The notes beneath the pieces are model-generated. The model was not told where the DNA came from. It saw only the letters and a program-made list of their open reading frames with translations, and made no database searches. From an uncultured Collinsella sp. (GTDB lineage: Bacteria > Actinomycetota > Coriobacteriia > Coriobacteriales > Coriobacteriaceae): 6,876 bases of DNA. Shown here piece by piece: positions 1 to 6,191 of this stretch (positions are counted from its first letter, which is position 1; each line of letters opens with the position of its first letter). The stretch is from positions 1 to 6,876 of the forward strand of contig CAUDCB010000103.1 in the NCBI GenBank assembly GCA_958447915.1, written 5' to 3'. The position numbers and the translations under genes are program-made.

Positions 1-44
1 TGTGCTCCTTTCTCTATTATACTCCCTCCACCCCCCCGCAACTC
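1..44 (-). promoter_or_regulatory. Possible promoter and Shine-Dalgarno of a gene starting left of the window
   Basis: Read on the minus strand, a perfect TATAAT lies at 21-16 and an AAAGGAG Shine-Dalgarno sequence at 11-5, so a minus-strand gene probably starts just beyond base 1. The -35 element is unclear: GAGTTG (44-39) is spaced 17 bp from the -10 but matches poorly, and TTGCGG (41-36) is spaced only 14 bp. A run of seven C on the plus strand (31-37) lies in the spacer. The -10 is so close to the Shine-Dalgarno that the transcript would begin at or within it. The downstream gene is not visible, so this is tentative. Confidence 0.35.
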
Positions 45-55
45 AGGGGGGGGGT
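30..55. repeat. GC-only inverted repeat with C7 and G9 homopolymer tracts
   Basis: Seven C (31-37) and nine G (46-54) face each other across a short loop; A30 and T55 can extend the stem to 8 bp. It lies directly downstream of the tetR stop codon. It could fold in the tetR mRNA, but no U tract follows the stem in either direction, so it is not a standard intrinsic terminator. Homopolymer tracts of this length are prone to replication slippage. Confidence 0.5.
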
Positions 56-67
56 AAGGCACAAGTG

Positions 68-679
68 CTATTCGAAACGAGATTCCAGACTCGATAGTCC
101 GTTCAGCGTCAGATCGTTAGCGACCTCCGAGATGCGCTCGATGGGCACCGAGCCATCGGAGAGCGCCCACGTGCGGTAAATGCCGATAATGCCCGAAAGT
201 AAAAACGCCAGATAATTGTCGAACATCTCGTCCTTGAGGCCGTGGGGCAGCAGGTCGCGCTCGGCAATCTCGTGCTCGAGCGGCACGCGAAGACGAGCCA
301 TAAAATCATCGAGCGGAATATTCTCGATCAGCTGACGATTGAGCACCAGGTTGTTGCATAGCGCCTCGTTAACGGTTTTAAAGAAGGTCGCCGCCGCGCC
401 CAGGGCGCGCTCGTTGGTGTCGCCGTCCATGGAAGCAAGCGTTTTCTCAACCGAGTCGGCAATCATCTCCACCACATCAACGGCGATGGCATCGAGCAGG
501 CCATCAACCGTACCAAAGTGCACGTAAAAGGTCTTACGGTCGACATTTGCCTCACGCGCGATGGCACTCACCGTAATGTCGGCAAGCGGCTTTTCCATCA
601 ACAGGCGCTCAAACGCAGAAAGGATGGCATTGCGGCTGCGAACGATGCGGCGATCAATACGCGGTTTGCTGGTGGCCAT
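68..679 (-). CDS. TetR/AcrR-family transcriptional regulator
   Basis: A 203-residue one-component DNA-binding regulator, a normal length for TetR proteins. The N-terminal helix-turn-helix is plain: residues 34-55 contain ITVSAIAREANVDRKTFYVH, matching the family pattern in which the recognition helix ends in TFYxHF. The rest is a helical C-terminal ligand-binding and dimerisation domain with a late hydrophobic helix around YLAFLLSGIIGIYRTW. The start at 679 was chosen because a GAAGGGA Shine-Dalgarno (693-687) sits 7 nt upstream of it; the in-frame ATG at 706 would add nine residues but has no Shine-Dalgarno. An 11-bp dyad at 719-750 just upstream suggests autoregulation. The ligand and targets cannot be read from sequence. 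The neighbouring membrane protein gene, 116 nt upstream on the same strand, is a possible but unproven target or co-transcribed partner. Confidence 0.9.
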   Translation of the reverse strand: MATSKPRIDRRIVRSRNAILSAFERLLMEKPLADITVSAIAREANVDRKTFYVHFGTVDGLLDAIAVDVVEMIADSVEKTLASMDGDTNERALGAAATFFKTVNEALCNNLVLNRQLIENIPLDDFMARLRVPLEHEIAERDLLPHGLKDEMFDNYLAFLLSGIIGIYRTWALSDGSVPIERISEVANDLTLNGLSSLESRFE

Positions 680-718
680 GGGCGTGTCCCTTCGATATAC
701 GGGCATTCATCAACAGAT

Positions 719-750
719 GAGAGATAATCTACGTAAGAGGATTATCCCTC
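719..750. promoter_or_regulatory. Inverted-repeat operator candidate upstream of the tetR gene
   Basis: GAGAGATAATC (719-729) and GATTATCCCTC (740-750) form an imperfect dyad with 11-bp arms, one mismatch and a 10-bp spacer. The inner GATAATC/GATTATC arms are perfect. It lies 40-71 bp upstream of the chosen TetR start, the usual place for an autoregulatory TetR operator. On the minus strand one arm contains GATAAT (746-741), a plausible -10, but no convincing -35 is seen. That this TetR protein binds here is inference. Confidence 0.55.
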
Positions 751-795
751 ATACAGCACAAATATGCCCCGCATCATGAAGAACGCACGACTGCC

Positions 796-2103
796 CTACT
801 GCGACTTAGGGTGCTTCTTCTTATTGAGTGCCGACGGAGATACGCGAATACCATCGCCTGTCTGGCGCACATAGGCTTTATGAGCCGGCTTAGCGGCCCC
901 AGAAGCCTTCTGAGCGTGCTTCTTGGGATCAACGGTAACAGCATTCGTGGGGTGCGGCTTAGTGGGCGCAGAGGACGTCTGAGGCGTGCGGCCGAGCTTG
1001 CGCATCACGCGATCCCAGCGCGCATGGATGCTCTCGTTGTGGGCGCTCTTAAGGCCCAGCAGGGGCGCAGCCAAAATGGTCGGCGCAATAAACGTAATGA
1101 GGCGCCACAACAGATAGCCGGCGGTCGACGCCGAGCCAAAGAAATGACCCAGGAACAGCGCGAAGCCACCCTCGGCGCCGCCGGTGCCACCGGGCAGGGG
1201 AACAGCAGAGCTCAGGAGCTGAACAAAGGCGCTCGCGGCCATGACCGAGAAAAAGTCGACTTCGTGGTGGCCAAAGGCAAGCATCAGGAAATACGGCACA
1301 AGGTAGAAAAACGCGAGCTGCAACATGGTGATGACCACCGTGAGCAGCATGGACGAAATGTGGCCCGCCGAAAGCTTGAACTTCTCGGAGAACGAGTAGA
1401 TTTCGCCGTCGACAAACGTACGCCAGCCCTCGATCTTGGTGGCCGAGACGCCCATTCGCTCGAGCCAATTGATGATGCAGTGCGCGACGCGCGTGACGGT
1501 CTTGGGCATGAGCGCGACGGCAAAGATGCCAAGCAGAATGCAGCAATGACCGCCAAAGCTAAAGACGCACAGCAGCGTCATATCGCCATAGCGCTCGGCG
1601 AAAAACGGCATGCGGGCAAGCAGCAGAATGGCGCCCCAGGCAACGAGGCCAAACTGATACACGATAAAGCGCGTGAACTGCGTGGCGCCGGCCTCGCCGA
1701 CGTTTTGGCCTGCCTTGGTCAGGCGGTAGATCTGAGCAGGCGTAGAGCCCATCATCATGGGCGTCAGGTTGCCAAAGAAGATACCGCTCGCCTCGACCGA
1801 GATCAGGTCGCGAATGCCGACGGGCGAATTGGGATCGAGCCAGACGGCGATCGCATAGGCAACGATGCCAAAGAACAGGTACAGGAACATGCAAAAGCAT
1901 GCAGCAACGAGCCACGGCGCCTGAACGCTCGACATGGCAGCCCAGAACTGTCCCATCTGACCGGTCACAATCAGATAAACGATGTAGCCAACCAGCACGA
2001 CGCCGATAAAAATGGCACCGCGACGTGCACCCTTGTTGTCATCGCCGCCCGAGGCCTCAACCTCGACCTGGGGCTTAGATGTATGCTGAGAGGACTCCGT
2101 CAT
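796..2103 (-). CDS. Flippase-like integral membrane protein (lysylphosphatidylglycerol synthase TM family, UPF0104-type)
   Basis: A 435-residue polytopic membrane protein. Hydrophobic segments lie roughly at residues 29-47, 63-87, 100-118, 142-163, 174-198, 250-276, 282-300 and 325-350. Two family hallmarks are visible: the TPMMMGSTPAQIYRL region near 114-128 and the PLPGGTGGAEGGF loop at 302-314. This family includes the membrane half of MprF, which flips aminoacylated phosphatidylglycerol, and many stand-alone members of unknown substrate. No aminoacyl-transferase domain is present, so lipid aminoacylation should not be assumed. The last 80 residues are a Lys/Ala/Pro-rich basic tail, probably cytoplasmic and disordered. 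The start at 2103 has a strong AGAAGGAG just 4 nt upstream; the in-frame ATG at 2136 lacks a Shine-Dalgarno and lies just after a possible -10. Transcription begins after the tRNA terminator; tetR follows 116 nt downstream with no clear terminator between. Confidence 0.85.
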   Translation of the reverse strand: MTESSQHTSKPQVEVEASGGDDNKGARRGAIFIGVVLVGYIVYLIVTGQMGQFWAAMSSVQAPWLVAACFCMFLYLFFGIVAYAIAVWLDPNSPVGIRDLISVEASGIFFGNLTPMMMGSTPAQIYRLTKAGQNVGEAGATQFTRFIVYQFGLVAWGAILLLARMPFFAERYGDMTLLCVFSFGGHCCILLGIFAVALMPKTVTRVAHCIINWLERMGVSATKIEGWRTFVDGEIYSFSEKFKLSAGHISSMLLTVVITMLQLAFFYLVPYFLMLAFGHHEVDFFSVMAASAFVQLLSSAVPLPGGTGGAEGGFALFLGHFFGSASTAGYLLWRLITFIAPTILAAPLLGLKSAHNESIHARWDRVMRKLGRTPQTSSAPTKPHPTNAVTVDPKKHAQKASGAAKPAHKAYVRQTGDGIRVSPSALNKKKHPKSQ

Positions 2104-2136
2104 GAGGCTCCTTCTGACCTTCCAAATATCTTGCAT

Positions 2137-2142
2137 ATTGTA
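2137..2142 (-). promoter_or_regulatory. Possible -10 element for the flippase-like gene
   Basis: TACAAT reads on the minus strand at 2142-2137, about 34 bp upstream of the chosen ATG at 2103, giving a leader of roughly 27 nt. No good -35 hexamer is present at normal spacing (TTCTGC at 16 bp is the nearest), so the call is weak. The tRNA terminator at 2243-2213 does imply that this gene needs its own promoter in this interval. Confidence 0.3.
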
Positions 2143-2212
2143 CCCGCAAGGGCCACAAGCAGAACGTAAAGCTATGGGGCAAATGGGAATTGCAGATGGT
2201 TTGCTCGGAAAT

Positions 2213-2243
2213 AAAAAACCCGGACTTCCGCTGGAAGCCCGGG
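2213..2243 (-). terminator. Rho-independent terminator after the tandem tRNA-Glu genes
   Basis: On the minus strand CCCGGGCTTCC, a 3-nt AGC loop and GGAAGTCCGGG form an 11-bp stem with one G-U pair, followed immediately by six T. It begins 11 nt beyond the CCA end of the second tRNA and ends the tRNA transcript. Confidence 0.92.
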
Positions 2244-2254
2244 TCTCAGATTCA

Positions 2255-2331
2255 TGGTAGCCCGTACCAGATTCGAACTGGTGATCTCCGCCTTGAGAGG
2301 GCGGCGTCCTAAACCGCTAGACGAACGGGCC
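2255..2331 (-). tRNA. tRNA-Glu (anticodon CTC), distal copy
   Basis: A 77-nt cloverleaf with encoded CCA. The acceptor arms GGCCCGT and ACGGGCT pair, with G1:U72 as the terminal wobble pair, and the discriminator base is A. The D arm contains GTCT and GGAC, the anticodon stem is CCGCC/GGCGG with loop CTCTCAA, giving anticodon CTC (reads GAG), and the T arm has the TTCGAAT loop. The body strongly resembles bacterial tRNA-Glu. It is identical at every base to the copy at 2354-2430, from which it is separated by 22 nt, and is the second in the transcript. Confidence 0.97.
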
Positions 2332-2353
2332 ATAAGCCTCAGCAGAAAAGAAG

Positions 2354-2430
2354 TGGTAGCCCGTACCAGATTCGAACTGGTGATCTCCGCCTTGAGAGGG
2401 CGGCGTCCTAAACCGCTAGACGAACGGGCC
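2354..2430 (-). tRNA. tRNA-Glu (anticodon CTC), promoter-proximal copy
   Basis: Identical over 77 nt to the copy at 2255-2331: same CTC anticodon, G1:U72 acceptor end, A73 and encoded CCA. It is first in a two-tRNA transcription unit with a promoter at about 2493-2465 and a terminator at 2243-2213. The two copies form a direct repeat with a period of 99 bp, which makes copy-number change by recombination possible. Confidence 0.97.
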
Positions 2431-2464
2431 ACATGACATCTGCACTGCCGTGCTGCGAGGAAAT

Positions 2465-2493
2465 ATATTACGGGACAAAAAACGCAAGCGCAA
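2465..2493 (-). promoter_or_regulatory. Promoter of the tRNA-Glu pair
   Basis: On the minus strand TTGCGC (2493-2488) and TAATAT (2470-2465) are separated by exactly 17 bp, a standard sigma-70 type arrangement. Transcription would start near 2458, leaving a leader of about 27 nt before the first tRNA. The hexamers match consensus only in part, but spacing and position are right. Confidence 0.6.
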
Positions 2494-2508
2494 GAAGAAA
2501 TTCCAAAT

Positions 2509-2527
2509 TGCCGAAAAATTGTCGGCA
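2509..2527 (-). terminator. Weak hairpin, possible terminator after the CCA-adding enzyme gene
   Basis: TGCCGA and TCGGCA form a perfect 6-bp stem around a 7-nt loop, 56 nt past the stop codon. On the minus strand only a short ATTT follows, so termination would be weak. An AGCTATTTTAGCT dyad near 2572-2584 overlaps the stop codon and could also fold. Confidence 0.3.
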
Positions 2528-2582
2528 GGTTATGGAAAGTGCTGGTCAGCCGGGTAGTTAATTTGGGACGGAGCTATTTTAG

Positions 2583-3977
2583 CTACCCTAGGTGCAGATG
2601 AGTCAGGAGGGCTTCGCGGTTGTTGGGGATGTTGTCCTCGATCGCGGCGTCGAGGGCGGCGTTGAGAAGCTGTCCCAGCTCCGGCCCCGGCTTGACGCCG
2701 GCGCGAATCAGGTCGCCGCCGTTGATGGCAAGCATCTTGAGCGTATAGGGCTCCCCCGCCTGCAGCAGATCGTGGGCGAGCGTACGCATCTCCTCGATCG
2801 TCTCGACGTAATAGAAGCACGAGGGCGCCTTGCCGAGCGTGTCGGCACGCTTAAGGTCCATGAGCTCGTCCATCAGACGCGGCGTATCGACACCCTCGCC
2901 CGAAAGCGCGCGCATCATATTGAGCAGGCAGGAGCGCTCGGGGCGCAACGGCTTGTCATGGTATTTGATCAGCAGGCACACATCGCGCACCAAATCGTGC
3001 GAGAGCGCTAGGCGATCCATGATGACACGCGCCTTCTTGGCGCCGAGCTCGGGATGACCATAGAAGTGTCCGCTGCCGTCGTGATCGACCGTAAAGCACT
3101 CGGGTTTGGAAACGTCGTGCAAAAACGCCGCCCACATAAGGCTCGACGAGGGCGCGACGCCGTCGCACAGCGCCAGCTCCCCTGCCACCGTCAGCACGCG
3201 GGCGATATGCTCGTAGACGTTAAACGCATGATAGACACTGCGCTGATCAAACCCGCGAGCGGACGCGAGCTCGGGCACGGCGGCGCAAACAAGCTCGGGG
3301 TAGCGCAGCATCGCGTCTCCCCCGTGGCCCGTCGAAAGGATGTCCTCGAGCTCAATGCCCACGCGCTCGCGCGCCACAGCATCGAGCAACGGCGCACATT
3401 CGGCCAGGGCCTGCTTGGTCGCAGGCTCAATCATAAAGTCCAAGCGGCAGGCAAAACGCACCGCGCGCAGCATGCGAAGCGCGTCCTCGTTAAAACGACG
3501 CTTGGGATCTCCAACAGCGCGGATGAGCTTACGCTTCAGGTCGCCCTGGCCATCGTAGCGGTCGACAAGACCGCGCTCGGGATGCCAGGCCATAGCGTTA
3601 ACGGTAAAGTCACGACGCGCCAGATCGTCCTCAAGCGACGCCGCACGCTCCACGCTCTGGGGATGACGACCGTCGGTATAAAAACCATCCAGGCGGTACG
3701 TGGTGACCTCAATACGCTCGCCATCGCAAATAGCCGTGATGCCGCCAAATTTGATGCCTGATTCAACCACGGAGATACCCGCTGACTCGAGCGCCGCTTT
3801 GGACTCCTGCCACAGGCCGCTACAGCACATGTCAACATCGTGGCTGGGGCGCCCCATCAGGGCATCACGTACCCAACCGCCTACGTACCAGGCCTCAAGA
3901 CCGGCTGCCTCGAGCGCACGCAGAACACGGATGGAGGCATCGGTCGGCTGCGTACCGTTGAGCGAAACATTGCACAT
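2583..3977 (-). CDS. cca: CCA tRNA nucleotidyltransferase (class II, with HD domain)
   Basis: This 464-residue enzyme adds or repairs the 3'-terminal CCA of tRNAs from CTP and ATP in the cytoplasm. Class II nucleotidyltransferase motifs appear in order: GGWVRD at 33-38, the metal-binding DVD at 47-49, RRDFTVNAMA at 121-130 and EDALRMLRAVRF at 164-175. An HD domain follows, with H250 and H257, the HD pair 287-288 and the KYHD motif at 338-341; in related enzymes this domain has phosphohydrolase activity. The C-terminal LAINGGDLI...PGPELGQLL segment (416-438) is typical of the bacterial family. The start is supported by AGGAGG at 3991-3986, 8 nt upstream. No clear promoter was recognised between it and the preceding kinase terminator. 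It lies directly upstream of two tRNA genes, but those already encode CCA. Whether it adds full CCA or only part cannot be settled by eye. Confidence 0.95.
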   Translation of the reverse strand: MCNVSLNGTQPTDASIRVLRALEAAGLEAWYVGGWVRDALMGRPSHDVDMCCSGLWQESKAALESAGISVVESGIKFGGITAICDGERIEVTTYRLDGFYTDGRHPQSVERAASLEDDLARRDFTVNAMAWHPERGLVDRYDGQGDLKRKLIRAVGDPKRRFNEDALRMLRAVRFACRLDFMIEPATKQALAECAPLLDAVARERVGIELEDILSTGHGGDAMLRYPELVCAAVPELASARGFDQRSVYHAFNVYEHIARVLTVAGELALCDGVAPSSSLMWAAFLHDVSKPECFTVDHDGSGHFYGHPELGAKKARVIMDRLALSHDLVRDVCLLIKYHDKPLRPERSCLLNMMRALSGEGVDTPRLMDELMDLKRADTLGKAPSCFYYVETIEEMRTLAHDLLQAGEPYTLKMLAINGGDLIRAGVKPGPELGQLLNAALDAAIEDNIPNNREALLTHLHLG

Positions 3978-4074
3978 GCCTATGGCCTCCTGCGACTATC
4001 AAATTGGCTATCGATTGCGTCTGCAAGAAGTCTAGCAAGAAACAGCCTCCACTGCACACGCAAGTCCGATAAAC

Positions 4075-4108
4075 AAAAACGCATCCGTCCTGGTCTGAGA
4101 CGGATGCG
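4075..4108 (-). terminator. Rho-independent terminator of the second PfkB kinase gene
   Basis: CGCATCCGTC (4080-4089) and GACGGATGCG (4099-4108) make a perfect 10-bp stem around a 9-nt loop; on the minus strand five T follow. It begins 34 nt after the kinase stop codon and separates this gene from cca. Confidence 0.92.
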
Positions 4109-4141
4109 AAATAATCGAACTATTCAGGCAAGGAGCCGGAA

Positions 4142-5074
4142 CTAGCAGACCTGACGAATGGCGATGCCCTTCTGATACTCATCGACCTTGGCAAAGTCGC
4201 CCAGACCAGGGCACTCGACCACGTTGGCGCCGGTGGCCATCGAGAGGCGCAGGGCGTCCTCGACGCGCTCGGGGGCGTCGTGCCACACGGACAGGAAGGC
4301 GGCCAGCGAAGAGTCACCGGCGCAGACGGTCGACAGCAGCTTGACCTCAAAGGTACGGTTGGCAAACCAGATGTGCTCGCCGTTGGAGAAGTACGCTCCA
4401 GCGCCACCCAGGGTCAGCAGCACGTTCTTGGCGCCCTTGGCATGAAGCTCGGCCATAGCGCCCTTGACGGACTCGTCGTCGCCACCGCTCACCTTAATGC
4501 CAAAGATGTCGAGCAGCTCGTCGTCGTTGGGCTTAATGAGGAGCGGCTCCATAGCAATGAGGTCGGCCAGCTGATGGCTCGAGATATCGAGCACGAACTC
4601 GGCGCCTTTCGCCTTCACGCGACGCAGGACCTCGGCAAGGAAGCCCTCAGAGGTGTTGGGGGGCAGCGAGCCGCTAATGACCAGGCAGGTCATGTCGTCA
4701 AACGAATCGATGAGCTCAAACATCTCCTGCTCGTTGGCTTCGTTAATGGCGGCACCGGCATTAACCATGTTGTACTCGGTGTCGGGACCGGCGTTGAGGA
4801 ACACGTTGACACGCGTGATGCCGTCAGTCCACACAGGCTTGACGGGCACGCCAAGGGCCTCGGCGCCCTTAACGATGAACTCGCCCGAGAAGCCGGCGAA
4901 GAAGCCAAGGATCGTGGTGTCGACGCCGTAGTGGTCGAGTGTAAAAGAAACGTTGAGACCCTTGCCGTTGGGGGTGTAGACCGCGTTACGGGTGCGGGTG
5001 ACGGTGTTGGCGGACAGGCCATCGCAGGAGATGTTGTAGTCAATAGCGGGATTTGCAGTAAGCGTGTAAATCAT
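4142..5074 (-). CDS. PfkB-family hexose-phosphate kinase (1-phosphofructokinase / tagatose-6-phosphate kinase type), copy A
   Basis: A 310-residue cytoplasmic kinase of the FruK/LacC branch, expected to use ATP to convert a ketohexose monophosphate (fructose 1-phosphate or tagatose 6-phosphate) to a bisphosphate. Visible motifs: YTLTANPAID (residues 3-12, with Asp12 at the substrate-contact position), NGKGLNVS (36-43), TDGITRVNV (83-91), SGSLPPN (134-140), LIKPN (179-183), and CAGDSSLAAF (251-260) with catalytic-base candidate Asp254. In typical members the last motif reads GAGD; here the first Gly of this anion hole is Cys. The start at 5074 matches the family N terminus and has AAAGGA at 5086-5081, 6 nt upstream; an in-frame GTG at 5089 abuts that site and is unlikely. 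It has its own candidate promoter and a strong terminator. The exact substrate is not readable, so no gene symbol is given. Confidence 0.9.
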   Translation of the reverse strand: MIYTLTANPAIDYNISCDGLSANTVTRTRNAVYTPNGKGLNVSFTLDHYGVDTTILGFFAGFSGEFIVKGAEALGVPVKPVWTDGITRVNVFLNAGPDTEYNMVNAGAAINEANEQEMFELIDSFDDMTCLVISGSLPPNTSEGFLAEVLRRVKAKGAEFVLDISSHQLADLIAMEPLLIKPNDDELLDIFGIKVSGGDDESVKGAMAELHAKGAKNVLLTLGGAGAYFSNGEHIWFANRTFEVKLLSTVCAGDSSLAAFLSVWHDAPERVEDALRLSMATGANVVECPGLGDFAKVDEYQKGIAIRQVC

Positions 5075-5108
5075 GAATGTTCCTTTCACGAAGCAACGTG
5101 TTAATGAA

Positions 5109-5114
5109 AGTATA
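5109..5114 (-). promoter_or_regulatory. Candidate -10 element for kinase copy A
   Basis: TATACT reads on the minus strand at 5114-5109 (5 of 6 bases of TATAAT), 34 bp upstream of the ATG at 5074, predicting a leader of about 28 nt that includes the AAAGGA site. The -35 region is poor: TTGTAG lies 20 bp upstream, longer than ideal. A separate promoter is expected because a strong terminator lies between the two kinase genes. TTCCAC (5115-5120) abuts the -10 and has an inverted copy, GTGGAA, at 5157-5162, which could mark a regulator site. Confidence 0.45.
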
Positions 5115-5196
5115 TTCCACGCTTCGGCAAAAGGCTACAACAACTCGGTGAACGGTGTGGAACGCGTGAAGCGCGGCTCCGAGGTTCGAGTGGGAC

Positions 5197-5231
5197 AAAA
5201 AACGGCGCCCCGGTCGAAACCGGGACGCCGT
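5197..5231 (-). terminator. Strong Rho-independent terminator after kinase copy B
   Basis: Arms 5219-5231 and 5202-5214 form a 13-bp stem (ACGGCGTCCCGGT with ACCGGGGCGCCGT on the minus strand, one G-U pair) closed by a TTCG tetraloop and followed by six T. It begins 26 nt past the stop codon. It should end the ptsI-kinase B transcript and largely uncouple it from kinase A. Confidence 0.94.
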
Positions 5232-5257
5232 ATGCGCACGAGTTTGTCGCGTTTCGC

Positions 5258-6190
5258 TTACTTGCGATCGAGCTTACGGACGGCAACGCGCTTGCTGTAC
5301 TCGTCAACGTGACCGAAGTCGCCGATGCCGACGGACTCAGCGACGTTGGCGCCGGTGGCCATAGCGAGCTTCATGGCCTCCTCGACGTTGTCGCGATCCC
5401 TGTACCACTTGTGCAGGAACGCAGCGAGGGTGCAGTCGCCGGCGCAGACGGAAGAGACCAACTTGATGTTGAACTCACGCTTGGCGTACCAAATGTCCTC
5501 GCCGTTGGAGAAGTAGGCGTCGCCACGGCTACCACGGGTGAGCAGCACGTTCTGAACGCCAGCGTCGTGAGCCATCTTCATGGCAACGCGGACCTCGTCA
5601 TCAGTATCGACCGGCACGCCGAAGATAGCCTTCATCTCGTGATGGTTCGGCTTGATGAGCAGCGGCTTCTTGTGAGCGAGCTCCTTGAGCTTGTCGGAGG
5701 ACAGGTCCAGGACGACGTCGGCGCCACGGGCCTGAGCGTGCTCCATGACCTGAGCCAGGAAGTCGGGCGTAGCTTTGGGAGGCACGGAGCCAGAGACGAT
5801 CAGGCACTCAAGGTCGCCAGCGGTGTCCAGGATGTTGTAGAGCTCCTCCTGGTGCTGCGGCGTAATAGGAGCACCAGGGTTGAGGATGCCGTACTCGTGC
5901 TGGCCATCGTTGACGTAGGTGTTGATGCGCGTGATACCGTCGGTCCAGACCGGGCGGCACAGGCAACCCAGGTTCATGACCTCCTCGACGATGAACTTGC
6001 CCGTGAAGCCGGCGAAGAAGCCGAGCGCGACGGTGTCGACGCCCATCTTCTTAAAGGCGAAGGACACGTCGAGGCCCTTGCCGTTAGCCGTGTAGCTGGC
6101 CGAGCCGGTGCGGACGTTCTCATCGGGCTCGAGCGGAGAGCTCGAAACCGTCATGTCGACAGCCGGGTTAGCGGTTAGCGTGTAGAACAT
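5258..6190 (-). CDS. PfkB-family hexose-phosphate kinase (1-phosphofructokinase-like), copy B, with Asp in place of the substrate Asn
   Basis: A second 310-residue FruK/LacC-type kinase, about half identical by eye to copy A along its whole length. It keeps YTLTANPAVD (3-12), TDGITRIN (83-90), SGSVPP (133-138), LIKPN (178-182) and CAGDCTLAAF (249-258) with Asp252 as catalytic-base candidate. Two differences from textbook members stand out. The NGKGLD segment (36-41) has Asp41 where copy A and most relatives have Asn, a residue that contacts the sugar in ribokinase. As in copy A, CAGD replaces GAGD. The glycine-rich ATP-site segment also differs from copy A by one residue (RGSRGDAYF near 219-227). 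The start has AGGGGG (6204-6199) 8 nt upstream. The gene lies 74 nt downstream of ptsI with no terminator between, so co-transcription is likely, linking it to PTS sugar uptake. Activity on fructose 1-phosphate is likely but unproven. Confidence 0.88.
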   Translation of the reverse strand: MFYTLTANPAVDMTVSSSPLEPDENVRTGSASYTANGKGLDVSFAFKKMGVDTVALGFFAGFTGKFIVEEVMNLGCLCRPVWTDGITRINTYVNDGQHEYGILNPGAPITPQHQEELYNILDTAGDLECLIVSGSVPPKATPDFLAQVMEHAQARGADVVLDLSSDKLKELAHKKPLLIKPNHHEMKAIFGVPVDTDDEVRVAMKMAHDAGVQNVLLTRGSRGDAYFSNGEDIWYAKREFNIKLVSSVCAGDCTLAAFLHKWYRDRDNVEEAMKLAMATGANVAESVGIGDFGHVDEYSKRVAVRKLDRK

Positions 6191-6191
6191 T

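Noticed and set aside
811..2169. A 452-codon open frame on the plus strand
   Set aside because: It lies antisense to the flippase-like gene, is dominated by Arg, His, Ala and Gln, and has no recognisable domain. Long antisense frames are expected in GC-rich coding DNA.
2254..2436. Plus-strand open frame encoding a repeated peptide (VVARTRFELVISALRGRR twice)
   Set aside because: The repeat is the antisense translation of the two identical tRNA-Glu genes, a well-known kind of false protein prediction. The 86-codon minus-strand frame at 2172-2432 is likewise tRNA read as protein.
2472..2484. The 13-base GGGACAAAAAACG also occurs at 5192-5204
   Set aside because: At 5192 it is the T tract of a terminator; at 2472 it lies in the tRNA promoter spacer with no strong hairpin. 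A low-complexity A run explains most of the match, so no repeat family is claimed.
4280..5104. A 274-codon plus-strand open frame antisense to kinase A
   Set aside because: No domain is recognisable, its composition is typical of a shadow frame, and the opposite strand has full PfkB motifs.
5309..6178. A 289-codon plus-strand open frame antisense to kinase B
   Set aside because: Same reasoning: it mirrors a well-supported kinase gene and shows no motif of its own.
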